From Gammaproteobacteria bacterium (GTDB lineage: Bacteria; Pseudomonadota; Gammaproteobacteria; JAUHZG01): a DNA stretch of 41,771 nt. The notes under the pieces are model-generated. The model did no database searches, was not told the origin of the DNA, and was given only the letters and a program-made list of their open reading frames with translations. The DNA is taken from assembly GCA_030425845.1 (NCBI GenBank), contig JAUHZG010000004.1:1-41771 (forward strand). Direction: 5' to 3'. This document shows positions 1 to 7,292 of the stretch, piece by piece (within the stretch, counting starts at the first letter, position 1; the number at the start of each line of letters is the position of its first letter). A program made the translations under genes and the position numbers.

Positions 1-94
1 TTAAATCTTTAATACGTTCAGCATAGGCATTCGATAACACACTCACCAGACTAAGGAGTAGCACGGTCATTGTCGATTTAAAATGATTCATCAT
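1..94 (-). CDS. flgI: Flagellar P-ring protein FlgI (5' part only)
   Basis: Only the first 31 codons are present; the gene runs off the left edge. FlgI forms the periplasmic P ring around the flagellar rod. The visible part is a Sec signal peptide (MMNHFKST followed by a Leu/Val-rich core and a SNAYA cleavage site), then AERIKDL, the typical start of mature FlgI. The ATG at 94 is preceded by AAGGAT; a second ATG follows directly at 91. It lies 10 bases after the flgH stop, in the expected flgH-flgI order, so co-transcription is likely. Identity rests on a short N-terminus plus operon position. Confidence 0.85.
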   Translation of the reverse strand, partial: MMNHFKSTMTVLLLSLVSVLSNAYAERIKDL

Positions 95-104
95 AATCTT
101 ATCC

Positions 105-827
105 TTAGAGTGGGAAGAACGCTGTTGTAAAGAACCTTGCTAGCCATCCCATCACATTCACGTCATTGTTCTGACCTGTTCCACTGTAGGCAATCCTTGC
201 ATCCGCAATTTTATTTGAAGCAACTGTATTTTCAGAAGTAATATCTTCAGGGCGTACCATCCCAGTTAAACGAATGTAATCTTTCCCTTGGTTGAGGTGT
301 ATCCATTTCTCACCGCGAATCATCAAATTTCCATTGGGGAGCACATCTGAAACTGTCACCGTAATTGTTCCAATGAGCCGATTGTTTTGATTGCTTTTAG
401 ATGATCCATTGAATGTTCTATCAGCCGTTATTTGGTTATTAAAAGCAGAATTTAAATTGGGTAATATTTTACTTTCATTCGTATTTAACGCTTTTACTGA
501 TCCAAACACACTCGGCGCTGACACCTGCGTATCACTATTTTTAAAATTATTTGTTGATGAATCGTTACTCGAACGAGTTGTCTCTTCTAGTACGATAGTG
601 ATAATGTCCCCTACGCGTGACGCTCGTCTATCTTCAAACAAGTTACGTGAAAAACCAGACTGAAAAATGGCACCATTATTTTCAGCAGGAGGCCGCATAC
701 GCTCGGGGGCAACCGGTGCAAATTTCGGATCATCAGGCTTGGGGGGGTTAAGTAAAGCACACCCCGCCAAACCTGCAAACAGCATGAGAATAACCATTAG
801 TTGTAATGTTTGCTTTAGTATTCTCAT
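105..827 (-). CDS. flgH: Flagellar L-ring lipoprotein FlgH
   Basis: Outer-membrane L-ring subunit (240 aa, near the usual 230 or so). The N-terminus is a lipoprotein signal with lipobox LAGC, so Cys23 is the likely lipidated residue. Family features visible are the SLFEDRRASRVGDIITI-type stretch around residues 62-80, the NLMIRGEKWI segment near 170, and the C-terminal GWLARFFTTAFFPL end typical of FlgH. It follows flgG by about 18 bases and precedes flgI, consistent with one rod/hook/ring operon. Confidence 0.96.
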   Translation of the reverse strand: MRILKQTLQLMVILMLFAGLAGCALLNPPKPDDPKFAPVAPERMRPPAENNGAIFQSGFSRNLFEDRRASRVGDIITIVLEETTRSSNDSSTNNFKNSDTQVSAPSVFGSVKALNTNESKILPNLNSAFNNQITADRTFNGSSKSNQNNRLIGTITVTVSDVLPNGNLMIRGEKWIHLNQGKDYIRLTGMVRPEDITSENTVASNKIADARIAYSGTGQNNDVNVMGWLARFFTTAFFPL

Positions 828-845
828 TTGACTAATCCTTATCTA

Positions 846-1631
846 CTAAATCGTTTGATTAGCAAATTGCAACATCTCATCCACTGCTGAGATAGCTTTT
901 GCATTACTCTCGTACGCGCGTTGAGTAGTGATCAGACCTACCATTTCCTCAACCGCATTTACATTCGAGCCTTCAATCGTCCCTTGCATCAAACGCCCCA
1001 AGCCAGTATTACCTGGGTTATCGACTTGTGGATCACCACTTGCAACCGTCTGAGCAAAAAGGTTTTGACCAATGGGTTGTAAACCCGCTGGATTGATAAA
1101 GTCGGCTAGTTGTAACTGACCTACTTGGCTGGGCACGGTTGATCCTGGTTCAACGACAGACACAACTCCATCATTTGCAATAGTTATACTTTGTGCGCCT
1201 TGTGGAATAACAATGTTAGGTTCTAATAAGTACCCACCTATAGTCACCAAGTTACCGTCTTCATCCATGTTAAGCTCGCCATTACGCGTATAACCAAGCG
1301 TGCCATCTGGCATGGTTACCTGCAAAAATCCGCGGCCATCAATTGCCACGTCTAGCGCTTTATTCGTTTGCGTCAGATCACCCATGGTGTGAACTTTTTG
1401 CGTTCCAACGACTTTAACACCACTTCCTAGCATTAAACCTGTTGGCAACTGTGTATCTTCATCACCATTTGCACCTGGCTGTCTTACCGTTTGGTAAAAC
1501 AAGCTCTCAAAAATAGCGCTGTCTTTCTTGAAACCTTTGGTATTGATATTGGCAAGGTTATTCGCATGGGTTTGCGTTTGTATATCCTGTGCATCAATCC
1601 CTGTTTTTGCTACCCATAGTGCTGGATGCAT
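846..1631 (-). CDS. flgG: Flagellar distal rod protein FlgG
   Basis: Distal rod subunit (261 aa, the usual size). It begins MHPALWVAKTGIDAQ and has the rod-type N-terminal motif ANNLANINTKGFKKD (about residues 25-39) and the C-terminal helix with EGSNVNAVEEMVGLI and QRAYESNAKAI that makes the coiled-coil rod core. LDVAIDGRGFLQV around residue 90 is also typical. The start ATG at 1631 follows a GGAGAG-type ribosome site. It sits between flgF and flgH. Confidence 0.97.
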   Translation of the reverse strand: MHPALWVAKTGIDAQDIQTQTHANNLANINTKGFKKDSAIFESLFYQTVRQPGANGDEDTQLPTGLMLGSGVKVVGTQKVHTMGDLTQTNKALDVAIDGRGFLQVTMPDGTLGYTRNGELNMDEDGNLVTIGGYLLEPNIVIPQGAQSITIANDGVVSVVEPGSTVPSQVGQLQLADFINPAGLQPIGQNLFAQTVASGDPQVDNPGNTGLGRLMQGTIEGSNVNAVEEMVGLITTQRAYESNAKAISAVDEMLQFANQTI

Positions 1632-1655
1632 AATTCCTCTCCTTGGAAAGTCCGT

Positions 1656-2396
1656 TTAACCTACTTTCATAATGCTTGCTGTATCGGTAGAGATTTCTTC
1701 TGCTTGCTTCATCAGCTTCATCTGCATTTCAAACTCTCTCGAAAGCGACATTATGTTTAACAACTCACTGACAGCATTTACGTTGCTGCCTTCTAACATA
1801 CCTGAAGCAACTTTTATGCCAGCTGCTGGTAATGCCGGCTCCCCGTCTTTGGTACGGAAATAACCATCATCACCTTTCTTTAAGTTGTTGAATTCAGGAT
1901 TAACGACTCGAAGTCTGTCTAAAAGCGTCACCTCTTCAGGGCCTGCCCCCTGGGCAATGACGGAAATTGAACCATCAGTGCCAATTTCGACCTTAGTCGC
2001 AGGTGGGATCACTATCGGCCCACCTTCGCCAAGGACAGGCAAACCACTGCCGTTCACTAACTGGCCGGTTTGCGTTAATTGAAAGTTACCTGCGCGAGTA
2101 TAGGCCTCCTCGCCATCAGCAGCTTGCACCACAAACCAACCATCACCTTGGATTGCGACGTCTAAAGCTCTATCTGTTTTAATGACAGAACCCGATGTCA
2201 AGTCGGCACCGGATTCTTTTGAAAGGACATTGTAGCGCGTTGGATGAGTTCCGCCGTATATTTGCTGAGTTTCTGCCTGTTGTAAATCAGCTTTGAAACC
2301 CACGGTATTCACGTTTGCCAAATTATTTGCCGCAATCGTTTGACCTTTGAAAATATGTTCAGCTCCCGTTAATGAAACATACAGCATCTTATCCAT
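1656..2396 (-). CDS. flgF: Flagellar proximal rod protein FlgF
   Basis: Proximal rod subunit (246 aa from the chosen start). MDKMLYVSLTGA is the standard FlgF N-terminus, followed by ANNLANVNTVGFKAD and the C-terminal LEGSNVNAVSELLNI motif. An in-frame TTG two codons earlier (2402) is possible but lies too close to the GAGGA ribosome site; the ATG at 2396 is about 9 bases from it and was chosen. It starts 14 bases after flgE stops. Confidence 0.96.
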   Translation of the reverse strand: MDKMLYVSLTGAEHIFKGQTIAANNLANVNTVGFKADLQQAETQQIYGGTHPTRYNVLSKESGADLTSGSVIKTDRALDVAIQGDGWFVVQAADGEEAYTRAGNFQLTQTGQLVNGSGLPVLGEGGPIVIPPATKVEIGTDGSISVIAQGAGPEEVTLLDRLRVVNPEFNNLKKGDDGYFRTKDGEPALPAAGIKVASGMLEGSNVNAVSELLNIMSLSREFEMQMKLMKQAEEISTDTASIMKVG

Positions 2397-2409
2397 AAGC
2401 AACTATCCT

Positions 2410-4305
2410 CTAACGAATATTAATAATCGTCTGAGTGATTGCATTCGCGGTTTCAATTGACTTCGCATTCGCTTGGAAATCACGTTGATTGATAATCAAG
2501 CGGATGAGCTCATCGGTCAAATTCACATTCGAACTCTCAAGTGCTCCGGATTGGATTTTACCCAGCCCTGAAGTACCCGGTCCTGCAATCACCGGTTGGC
2601 CTGATTCGTAAGTCTCACCAAATAAGGTGTCACCTTTCGCGTCGAGACCATTCTCATTCTCAAAGAATGCAAGCACAACTTGTGCCAACACTTGACTTTG
2701 ACCGTTAGAAAAACGTGCATTTAAAAAACCATCTTCATCCACATCAATTTCTGAGAGACGTCCAGAGGTAAAACCATCTTGCGTGGCCGCTTGGACCGAG
2801 AAAGAACTACCGAATTGCGTTGAATTATCCAGATCAATGGTAAATGTTTGCGGTGAAACTGCTCCGTTCGGTGATCCTGAAGCGTCCAGAGGCGTCCACA
2901 CTAACTCGACATTATCAGACGACGCGGCATTCAGACTACCGTCATTATTAAATGTCATGACCCATGGAGCAGTATAAACATTTGCCGCTAGATCAACATC
3001 CCCCGGGGCACTCCCAGCAATTGTCATTTGTGAATTAGACAATAGCGTGTATGTCCCACGTTGTGCCTGAGTCGACGCGGCACTTAAAGTGTAGTTAGTG
3101 AACGTCGCCGTCGCGGCTGTACCATCAGTGCTTACCACAATATTGCGTCCCGCATCAGGTGCGGTTGCAGGCAAGGTAAGCAGTATATTACCGCCACTAT
3201 CTGTACTTGCCACAACCCCACCAGTAGCCGCTTGTGTCGCCGGTGCATTAATCGCATTAAGCAAGTCAGTCTCCGTCGCACCTGCCGGAGTAATGTCTAC
3301 CCCATTTATCGTAAACTGGCCTGCTACCATTGTATCAGGCACATAAGTCCCAAGGTTAACTACTACATCATTGACACTGGCAGAAACACCGTGAGTGCCG
3401 GTGCCATTGTTAATAGCTGCCGCAATTGAAAAAGCACTTGCATTTGCATCAGCATCTGCCCAGGGAGAAGCAGGCAGACCTAAAGTTGAGGGATCGGGAA
3501 CTGCCGTACCGTTAATCGTTAAGTCGCCAGCATCAAGCGTTGTCATCACACCGGCTGTCGCTAATGTGCTAGAAGAACTATCCACTTCATTGGTACGTGA
3601 AGTCGGGTTATCAATGTCTTGACCATCGACCTGGAAATTCACTTCCCAAATATTGGGTGAGTCGGTTTTGGCAAAGTATGCTGTCAGTACATGTTCAAAT
3701 CCCACACTGTCGTAAATCGCCATTGACGTCACCTGATTGTAGGTGTCTGACGAAGGTAGGTTTCCGCCAAAAGTTGACGTTCCTAGCCACTGCTCTGCCG
3801 GGGCAACTTCGGCTGAGTTGAGGTTCACCGACATAGTGACATCAGTGGTTGCATTTGGTGGTGAATCCGAGCGATCAATCGTGACTGAAGAAAGTACCCC
3901 TGTGGAGGCACCATTGTCATCTACCTGATACGCAAGCAAAGATTGTCCTGTATTGTTGACAATCACACCGTCTCTGTCTGCACCAAAGTTACCGGCACGT
4001 GTATACGTTCGTGTATTCACGTCTTCCACGATAAAAAATCCGGAACCAGAAACCGCCAGATCCAGTGGCGAGCTAGTAAAATCTAAGCCACCTTGACTAA
4101 AGTCTTGCTTAATATCAGCGACACGCACACCCGAACCAGGGGTCGAACCTGACACACCTAATGAGCTCACCTGATAAATATCAGCAAAGATACTATCACT
4201 TTGCTTAAAACCATGTGTACTCGCGTTTGCGATGTTATTACCTGTGACGCGCATATCAGTTGACGCTGCGGTCATTCCACTTAGTGCAGTATTAAAAGTT
4301 GACAT
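2410..4305 (-). CDS. flgE: Flagellar hook protein FlgE, enlarged
   Basis: Main hook subunit, 631 aa, much longer than the about 400 aa of the enterobacterial protein. The conserved ends are present: N-terminal MTAASTDMRVTGNNIANAS (11-29) and LDLAVSGSGFFIV (81-93), C-terminal ALESSNVNLTDELI and QRDFQANAKSIETANAI. The extra length sits in the exposed middle: about residues 255-435 contain two segments resembling the flagellin/hook IN motif, starting at LTINGTAV (262) and FTINGVDI (331), each followed by an AIN and a GV-AS stretch. The known role of such segments is surface exposure on the filament or hook; here this is inference. It follows flgD. Confidence 0.96.
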   Translation of the reverse strand: MSTFNTALSGMTAASTDMRVTGNNIANASTHGFKQSDSIFADIYQVSSLGVSGSTPGSGVRVADIKQDFSQGGLDFTSSPLDLAVSGSGFFIVEDVNTRTYTRAGNFGADRDGVIVNNTGQSLLAYQVDDNGASTGVLSSVTIDRSDSPPNATTDVTMSVNLNSAEVAPAEQWLGTSTFGGNLPSSDTYNQVTSMAIYDSVGFEHVLTAYFAKTDSPNIWEVNFQVDGQDIDNPTSRTNEVDSSSSTLATAGVMTTLDAGDLTINGTAVPDPSTLGLPASPWADADANASAFSIAAAINNGTGTHGVSASVNDVVVNLGTYVPDTMVAGQFTINGVDITPAGATETDLLNAINAPATQAATGGVVASTDSGGNILLTLPATAPDAGRNIVVSTDGTAATATFTNYTLSAASTQAQRGTYTLLSNSQMTIAGSAPGDVDLAANVYTAPWVMTFNNDGSLNAASSDNVELVWTPLDASGSPNGAVSPQTFTIDLDNSTQFGSSFSVQAATQDGFTSGRLSEIDVDEDGFLNARFSNGQSQVLAQVVLAFFENENGLDAKGDTLFGETYESGQPVIAGPGTSGLGKIQSGALESSNVNLTDELIRLIINQRDFQANAKSIETANAITQTIINIR

Positions 4306-4379
4306 AGACTAACTCCTTTTACAGTCAACACGCTGTAGCCACTTAAAATTGCTTTTACGTCACTACAACACAATTATTT

Positions 4380-5069
4380 TTAATTTATTTCTTTGATTTG
4401 ATCGAATCTAACCGCCCCATAGTCAGCTAAATTCAACACCAATCCCTGTGTTCCTTGTGCAGTATTACCCAATGTGACACTGTTCACATTCGCTTGCATC
4501 GCTGTCGGTAACTGTACGGTTTGATCACCTACAGTCGCCGTGGCTTTCACAATGTAAGATCCTGCCGGAACGGCATCCCCTCCATCATTCAATCCGTCCC
4601 AACTAAAATTCACCGTACCCGCTTCTTTACGACCAATAGGAATTTCTCGGATCAATTGTCCTGATTGAGAATAAACTGAAACATTCATATCATTGACAGT
4701 AGCATCCAGTTCAACAGCACCTTTAACCACTTTGCCATCTTGTAGTAAGGCTTTATCCGTCTCAATAGAGACATTACGTCCAACGAGAGCGGAAGCCTGC
4801 AACGCTTGATTGGACTGCTGAGTCGCCACAAATTCCTCAAAAGAGCTTTGTAATGCTTGTGTACTATCAAGCTGGGTAAACTGCGCCATTTGAGTGACAA
4901 ATTCCGTATTATCCTGAGGCTTCAACGGATCTTGATTTTCAAGTTGTGCGACGAGTAGCGCGAAGAAATCTTCCTGATCAAGCTCCGCCGCTGTCTTATT
5001 GGTACTGGCCACACCTGCGTTGGTATAATCTTTTATTCCCAGTGTGGATAGACTTACATTATCTGTCAT
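4380..5069 (-). CDS. flgD: Flagellar hook cap / assembly protein FlgD
   Basis: Hook scaffolding protein (229 aa) needed to cap and polymerise FlgE. The N-terminal region has DQEDFFALLVAQLENQDPLKPQDNTEFV-like sequence (about 30-58), the classic FlgD motif, followed by a middle tudor-like/Fn3 region with PAGSYIVKATA near residue 170. It starts 11 bases after flgC ends and is followed by a 74-base gap before flgE with no clear promoter. Confidence 0.96.
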   Translation of the reverse strand: MTDNVSLSTLGIKDYTNAGVASTNKTAAELDQEDFFALLVAQLENQDPLKPQDNTEFVTQMAQFTQLDSTQALQSSFEEFVATQQSNQALQASALVGRNVSIETDKALLQDGKVVKGAVELDATVNDMNVSVYSQSGQLIREIPIGRKEAGTVNFSWDGLNDGGDAVPAGSYIVKATATVGDQTVQLPTAMQANVNSVTLGNTAQGTQGLVLNLADYGAVRFDQIKEIN

Positions 5070-5080
5070 CGCTACTCTCC

Positions 5081-5524
5081 CTATTGACCGATACGTATAG
5101 TACGCATCATCAAGTCACGACTTGTTTCCATGATTTGTACGTTGGTTTGATAAGAACGTGAGGCGGACATCATGTTCGCCATCTCTTCGATTGGACTTAC
5201 CGTTGAACGGTAAATATAGCCATCACCATTAGCTTGCGGGTGATTAGGATTATATTCTGCGCGAACTGGTTTCGCACTTTCTACCACCCCTAAGATCTGC
5301 ACGCCCGCTGAAGCTTCGCTATTCATTGTATTTTCAAGGATTTCGCCGAATTCATCGACTTTAGGCATCCCTGCTGCAAACACCGGTACTTTCGCACGAT
5401 AGGCACCATCTTCGGTACTGGATACTGTGCTAGAGTTACTTAAGTTACTCGCGATGGTGTTTAGCCTCACTAGTTGTGAGCTCATGCCGCTGCCAGCAAT
5501 TGAAAAGACTTTACCAAATGACAT
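5081..5524 (-). CDS. flgC: Flagellar proximal rod protein FlgC
   Basis: Rod subunit (147 aa). It begins MSFGKVFSIAGSGMSSQLVRLN, then the ASNLSNSSTV rod motif; the C-terminal half has NPNHPQANGDGYIYRS and the coiled-coil MANMMSASRSYQTNVQIME helix. These are diagnostic for FlgC. It is two bases downstream of the flgB stop and so translationally linked to it. Confidence 0.97.
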   Translation of the reverse strand: MSFGKVFSIAGSGMSSQLVRLNTIASNLSNSSTVSSTEDGAYRAKVPVFAAGMPKVDEFGEILENTMNSEASAGVQILGVVESAKPVRAEYNPNHPQANGDGYIYRSTVSPIEEMANMMSASRSYQTNVQIMETSRDLMMRTIRIGQ

Positions 5525-5526
5525 CC

Positions 5527-5922
5527 TTATTCTCCTTTAATTGCCAAGCGCATTGATTTTATTACCCCATCAACGCGATTAAGCTCATACTGGTAATCCA
5601 TACTGTTCTTTGAGAACAAGACTTTTTCAAGCTCGGCATCTACCGTATTGCCATCCTTGGCCGCTTGTAGTCCTTCTCTTTCTATTAAGGAAACATCAAT
5701 CATTGGCGTGGTACCAGAGATATGCATGCCACTGGTCTTTGCCATCCCTAGACCCGTTTGCTGCATTGTCTCGCTGCGTAGTACCTCTTTAAAATTCAGA
5801 TCACGAGCTTTAAATCCTGGGGTATCCGCATTCACCAAGTTATTGGCAATGACTTCCTGTCGTTTTGCCCGTACTTGCATTGCTCTTGCATGTATTCCAA
5901 GTATCGGATCGAAATTTCCCAT
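5527..5922 (-). CDS. flgB: Flagellar proximal rod protein FlgB
   Basis: First gene of the rod/hook operon (131 aa, slightly short of E. coli's 138). It has the rod motif ANNLVNADTPGFKARDLNF (about 27-45) and a C-terminal ELEKVLFSKNSMDYQYELN helix. The ATG at 5922 is preceded by an excellent AAGGAGAG ribosome site. A sigma-54 promoter lies about 20-45 bases upstream, so flgB would be the first cistron of the transcript flgBCDEFGH(I). Confidence 0.97.
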   Translation of the reverse strand: MGNFDPILGIHARAMQVRAKRQEVIANNLVNADTPGFKARDLNFKEVLRSETMQQTGLGMAKTSGMHISGTTPMIDVSLIEREGLQAAKDGNTVDAELEKVLFSKNSMDYQYELNRVDGVIKSMRLAIKGE

Positions 5923-5952
5923 GATAACTCTCCTTGTGTTCGCAAAGAGTTT

Positions 5953-5969
5953 TGCAAAGGCTATGCCAA
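5953..5969 (-). promoter_or_regulatory. Sigma-54 (-24/-12) promoter of flgBCDEFGHI
   Basis: On the minus strand the sequence reads TTGGCATAGCCTTTGCA, with GG and GC separated by exactly 10 bases (consensus TGGCAC-N5-TTGCA). The expected start of transcription is around 5942, giving a leader of about 20 bases that just includes the AAGGAGAG ribosome site. This implies control by RpoN and a flagellar enhancer-binding protein, as known in vibrios, pseudomonads and Legionella; the activator gene is not in the window. Confidence 0.85.
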
Positions 5970-6015
5970 GCGAGTTATCTCATTCATTCAAGAAGTTAGC
6001 ATGCAAATAAAAAAC

Positions 6016-6042
6016 TAAAGTTTTGTCTTACTTTGCCGAGTG
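6016..6042 (+). promoter_or_regulatory. FliA (sigma-28) promoter, pointing away from flgB
   Basis: TAAAGTTT, 11 bases, then GCCGAGTG: the -35 box matches the sigma-28 consensus TAAAGTTT at all 8 positions, the spacer is the exact canonical length, and five of eight bases of the -10 box GCCGATAA match, including the full GCCGA core. It fires rightward, divergent from flgB. No recognisable flagellar gene (flgM, flgA, chemoreceptor) lies downstream; the next gene, rdgC, is on the opposite strand. Confidence 0.7.
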
Positions 6043-6263
6043 GCAAAAGCGGCAAGTGGTGGCAAAACCTCATTCCTATAAGGTATTCTTATACTTGCCA
6101 CTATCATGGGGAGTTAAGCTTAATGCGTTTTCGCTTTGATATGTGTGATCGGATGACAGAGAAAGGATAATGCGGGAGTCACCCGTTTCTCCAGAAAACC
6201 CAGCAGTGAGTCAAGAATATGCTGTTGGTCTTCGCTGGATTTAATAAAAATTACTTGTGTTTT
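6043..6263 (+). other. Gene-poor stretch downstream of the sigma-28 promoter
   Basis: No established gene was found here. The stretch holds short inverted repeats: AGTGGCAA (about 6039) against TTGCCACT (about 6094), and TATAAG-GTATT-CTTATA near 6080. A possible 24-codon reading frame starts with ATG at 6169 after AAAGGATA and ends at TAA about 6243 (begins MRESPVSPENP). It is too short to judge; the transcript could equally be a small RNA or an antisense transcript to the end of rdgC. Confidence 0.35.
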
Positions 6264-7223
6264 TTATACTACCACATCAAACTCAGGGGCTTGCTGTTCG
6301 CTGTGCGCCCCTTCTTTTTCAGCATGAGCAGCCTCTGTCACTAACGCTAAAATAGCACTCACCAATTCACGCAATAGCTGTGACGATAACGTAAAGTCCG
6401 CATCTTGTTGGAAAGCACGCTCATCGTCAGCATATTCTTTACGCTGCTCATCGATAAATTCCAAGTACTGAATCGGCCCTATCGCTAACGAATCTTTGAG
6501 TGTAAAGCGACATTGTTCTTGATAAGTCATGACTAGTTGGGTGACTTCATGCCCTTCGTTAATCAGATCTTTGACACAGGCTGCATCTAGATCTTGATTG
6601 GTGAATTTTACTTTAGCTTTTTCATCTTTTTCGCGTTGTAATAAACAAGACTCATCTATCACAAAGTGCTCGCCAATCTCATACTCTAGCACCCATTTGG
6701 TCATCAAGCGTGCCGGACGGTTAGTCTCTGGTAAAGTGATTTTAAGTGAGCCCAAGGTCTTGCGAATCAACCCCAAGGCTAAGTCCAGCTTGGCATTAGA
6801 GACATTATCAATAAACAACAAATCATTTTGTGTATCGATGATGGCATTCATGTAATAGGAATGAGTAAACGCTTTTGGTAGCATTTGCAGGTAAGTTTCG
6901 TCTTTTAGCATTTGGCGCTCTTTGCGCCCCACGCGACGCCCTTCTTTGTCTTCGACTTCTTGCGCACGGGCCTCTGCCGCTTCACGTACAACCGCTGCAG
7001 GCAATAGGCGCTCTTCCACGCGCATACGCATACCAATAAAACCATTTGCCGCATGCAGCAAGGGGGCATTCTCTTTATCGATCACAGGGACAAAACCAAT
7101 GGTCATCGGCGCTAAAGGTGAGCAAGATTGGAACTCTTCGGTCAACGCCTTGGCTTCAAGATCTTCTAAGTCGTAAGGAATGGACTCAAGTAATTGATAA
7201 AACCGACACTGCTTAAACCACAT
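6264..7223 (-). CDS. rdgC: Recombination-associated protein RdgC
   Basis: Ring-shaped DNA-binding protein that modulates RecA activity (319 aa; E. coli 303). Matches to the family include the N-terminal MWFKQCRFYQL, the LPKAFTHSYYMNAIIDTQNDLLFID stretch (about 120-143), ALGLIRKTLGSLK, and the C-terminal FIDEQRKEYADDERAFQQDADF region that forms the ring contact. The gene is 69 bases downstream of the histidine kinase gene on the same strand, but a separate promoter candidate lies between them. Confidence 0.95.
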   Translation of the reverse strand: MWFKQCRFYQLLESIPYDLEDLEAKALTEEFQSCSPLAPMTIGFVPVIDKENAPLLHAANGFIGMRMRVEERLLPAAVVREAAEARAQEVEDKEGRRVGRKERQMLKDETYLQMLPKAFTHSYYMNAIIDTQNDLLFIDNVSNAKLDLALGLIRKTLGSLKITLPETNRPARLMTKWVLEYEIGEHFVIDESCLLQREKDEKAKVKFTNQDLDAACVKDLINEGHEVTQLVMTYQEQCRFTLKDSLAIGPIQYLEFIDEQRKEYADDERAFQQDADFTLSSQLLRELVSAILALVTEAAHAEKEGAHSEQQAPEFDVVV

Positions 7224-7259
7224 ACAAAACTCACTGCGAATGCTGAAAAAAGAGGGGAA

Positions 7260-7288
7260 GTTGTATCAGTTTTTGCCGCGGCAATCAA
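7260..7288 (-). promoter_or_regulatory. Candidate sigma-70 promoter of rdgC
   Basis: Minus-strand TTGATT, 17 bases, TACAAC upstream of rdgC, with a short palindrome TTGCCGCGGCAA in the spacer. The spacing is ideal but the -10 box is only 4 of 6, so this is a weak call. Confidence 0.35.
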
Positions 7289-7292
7289 GCGC

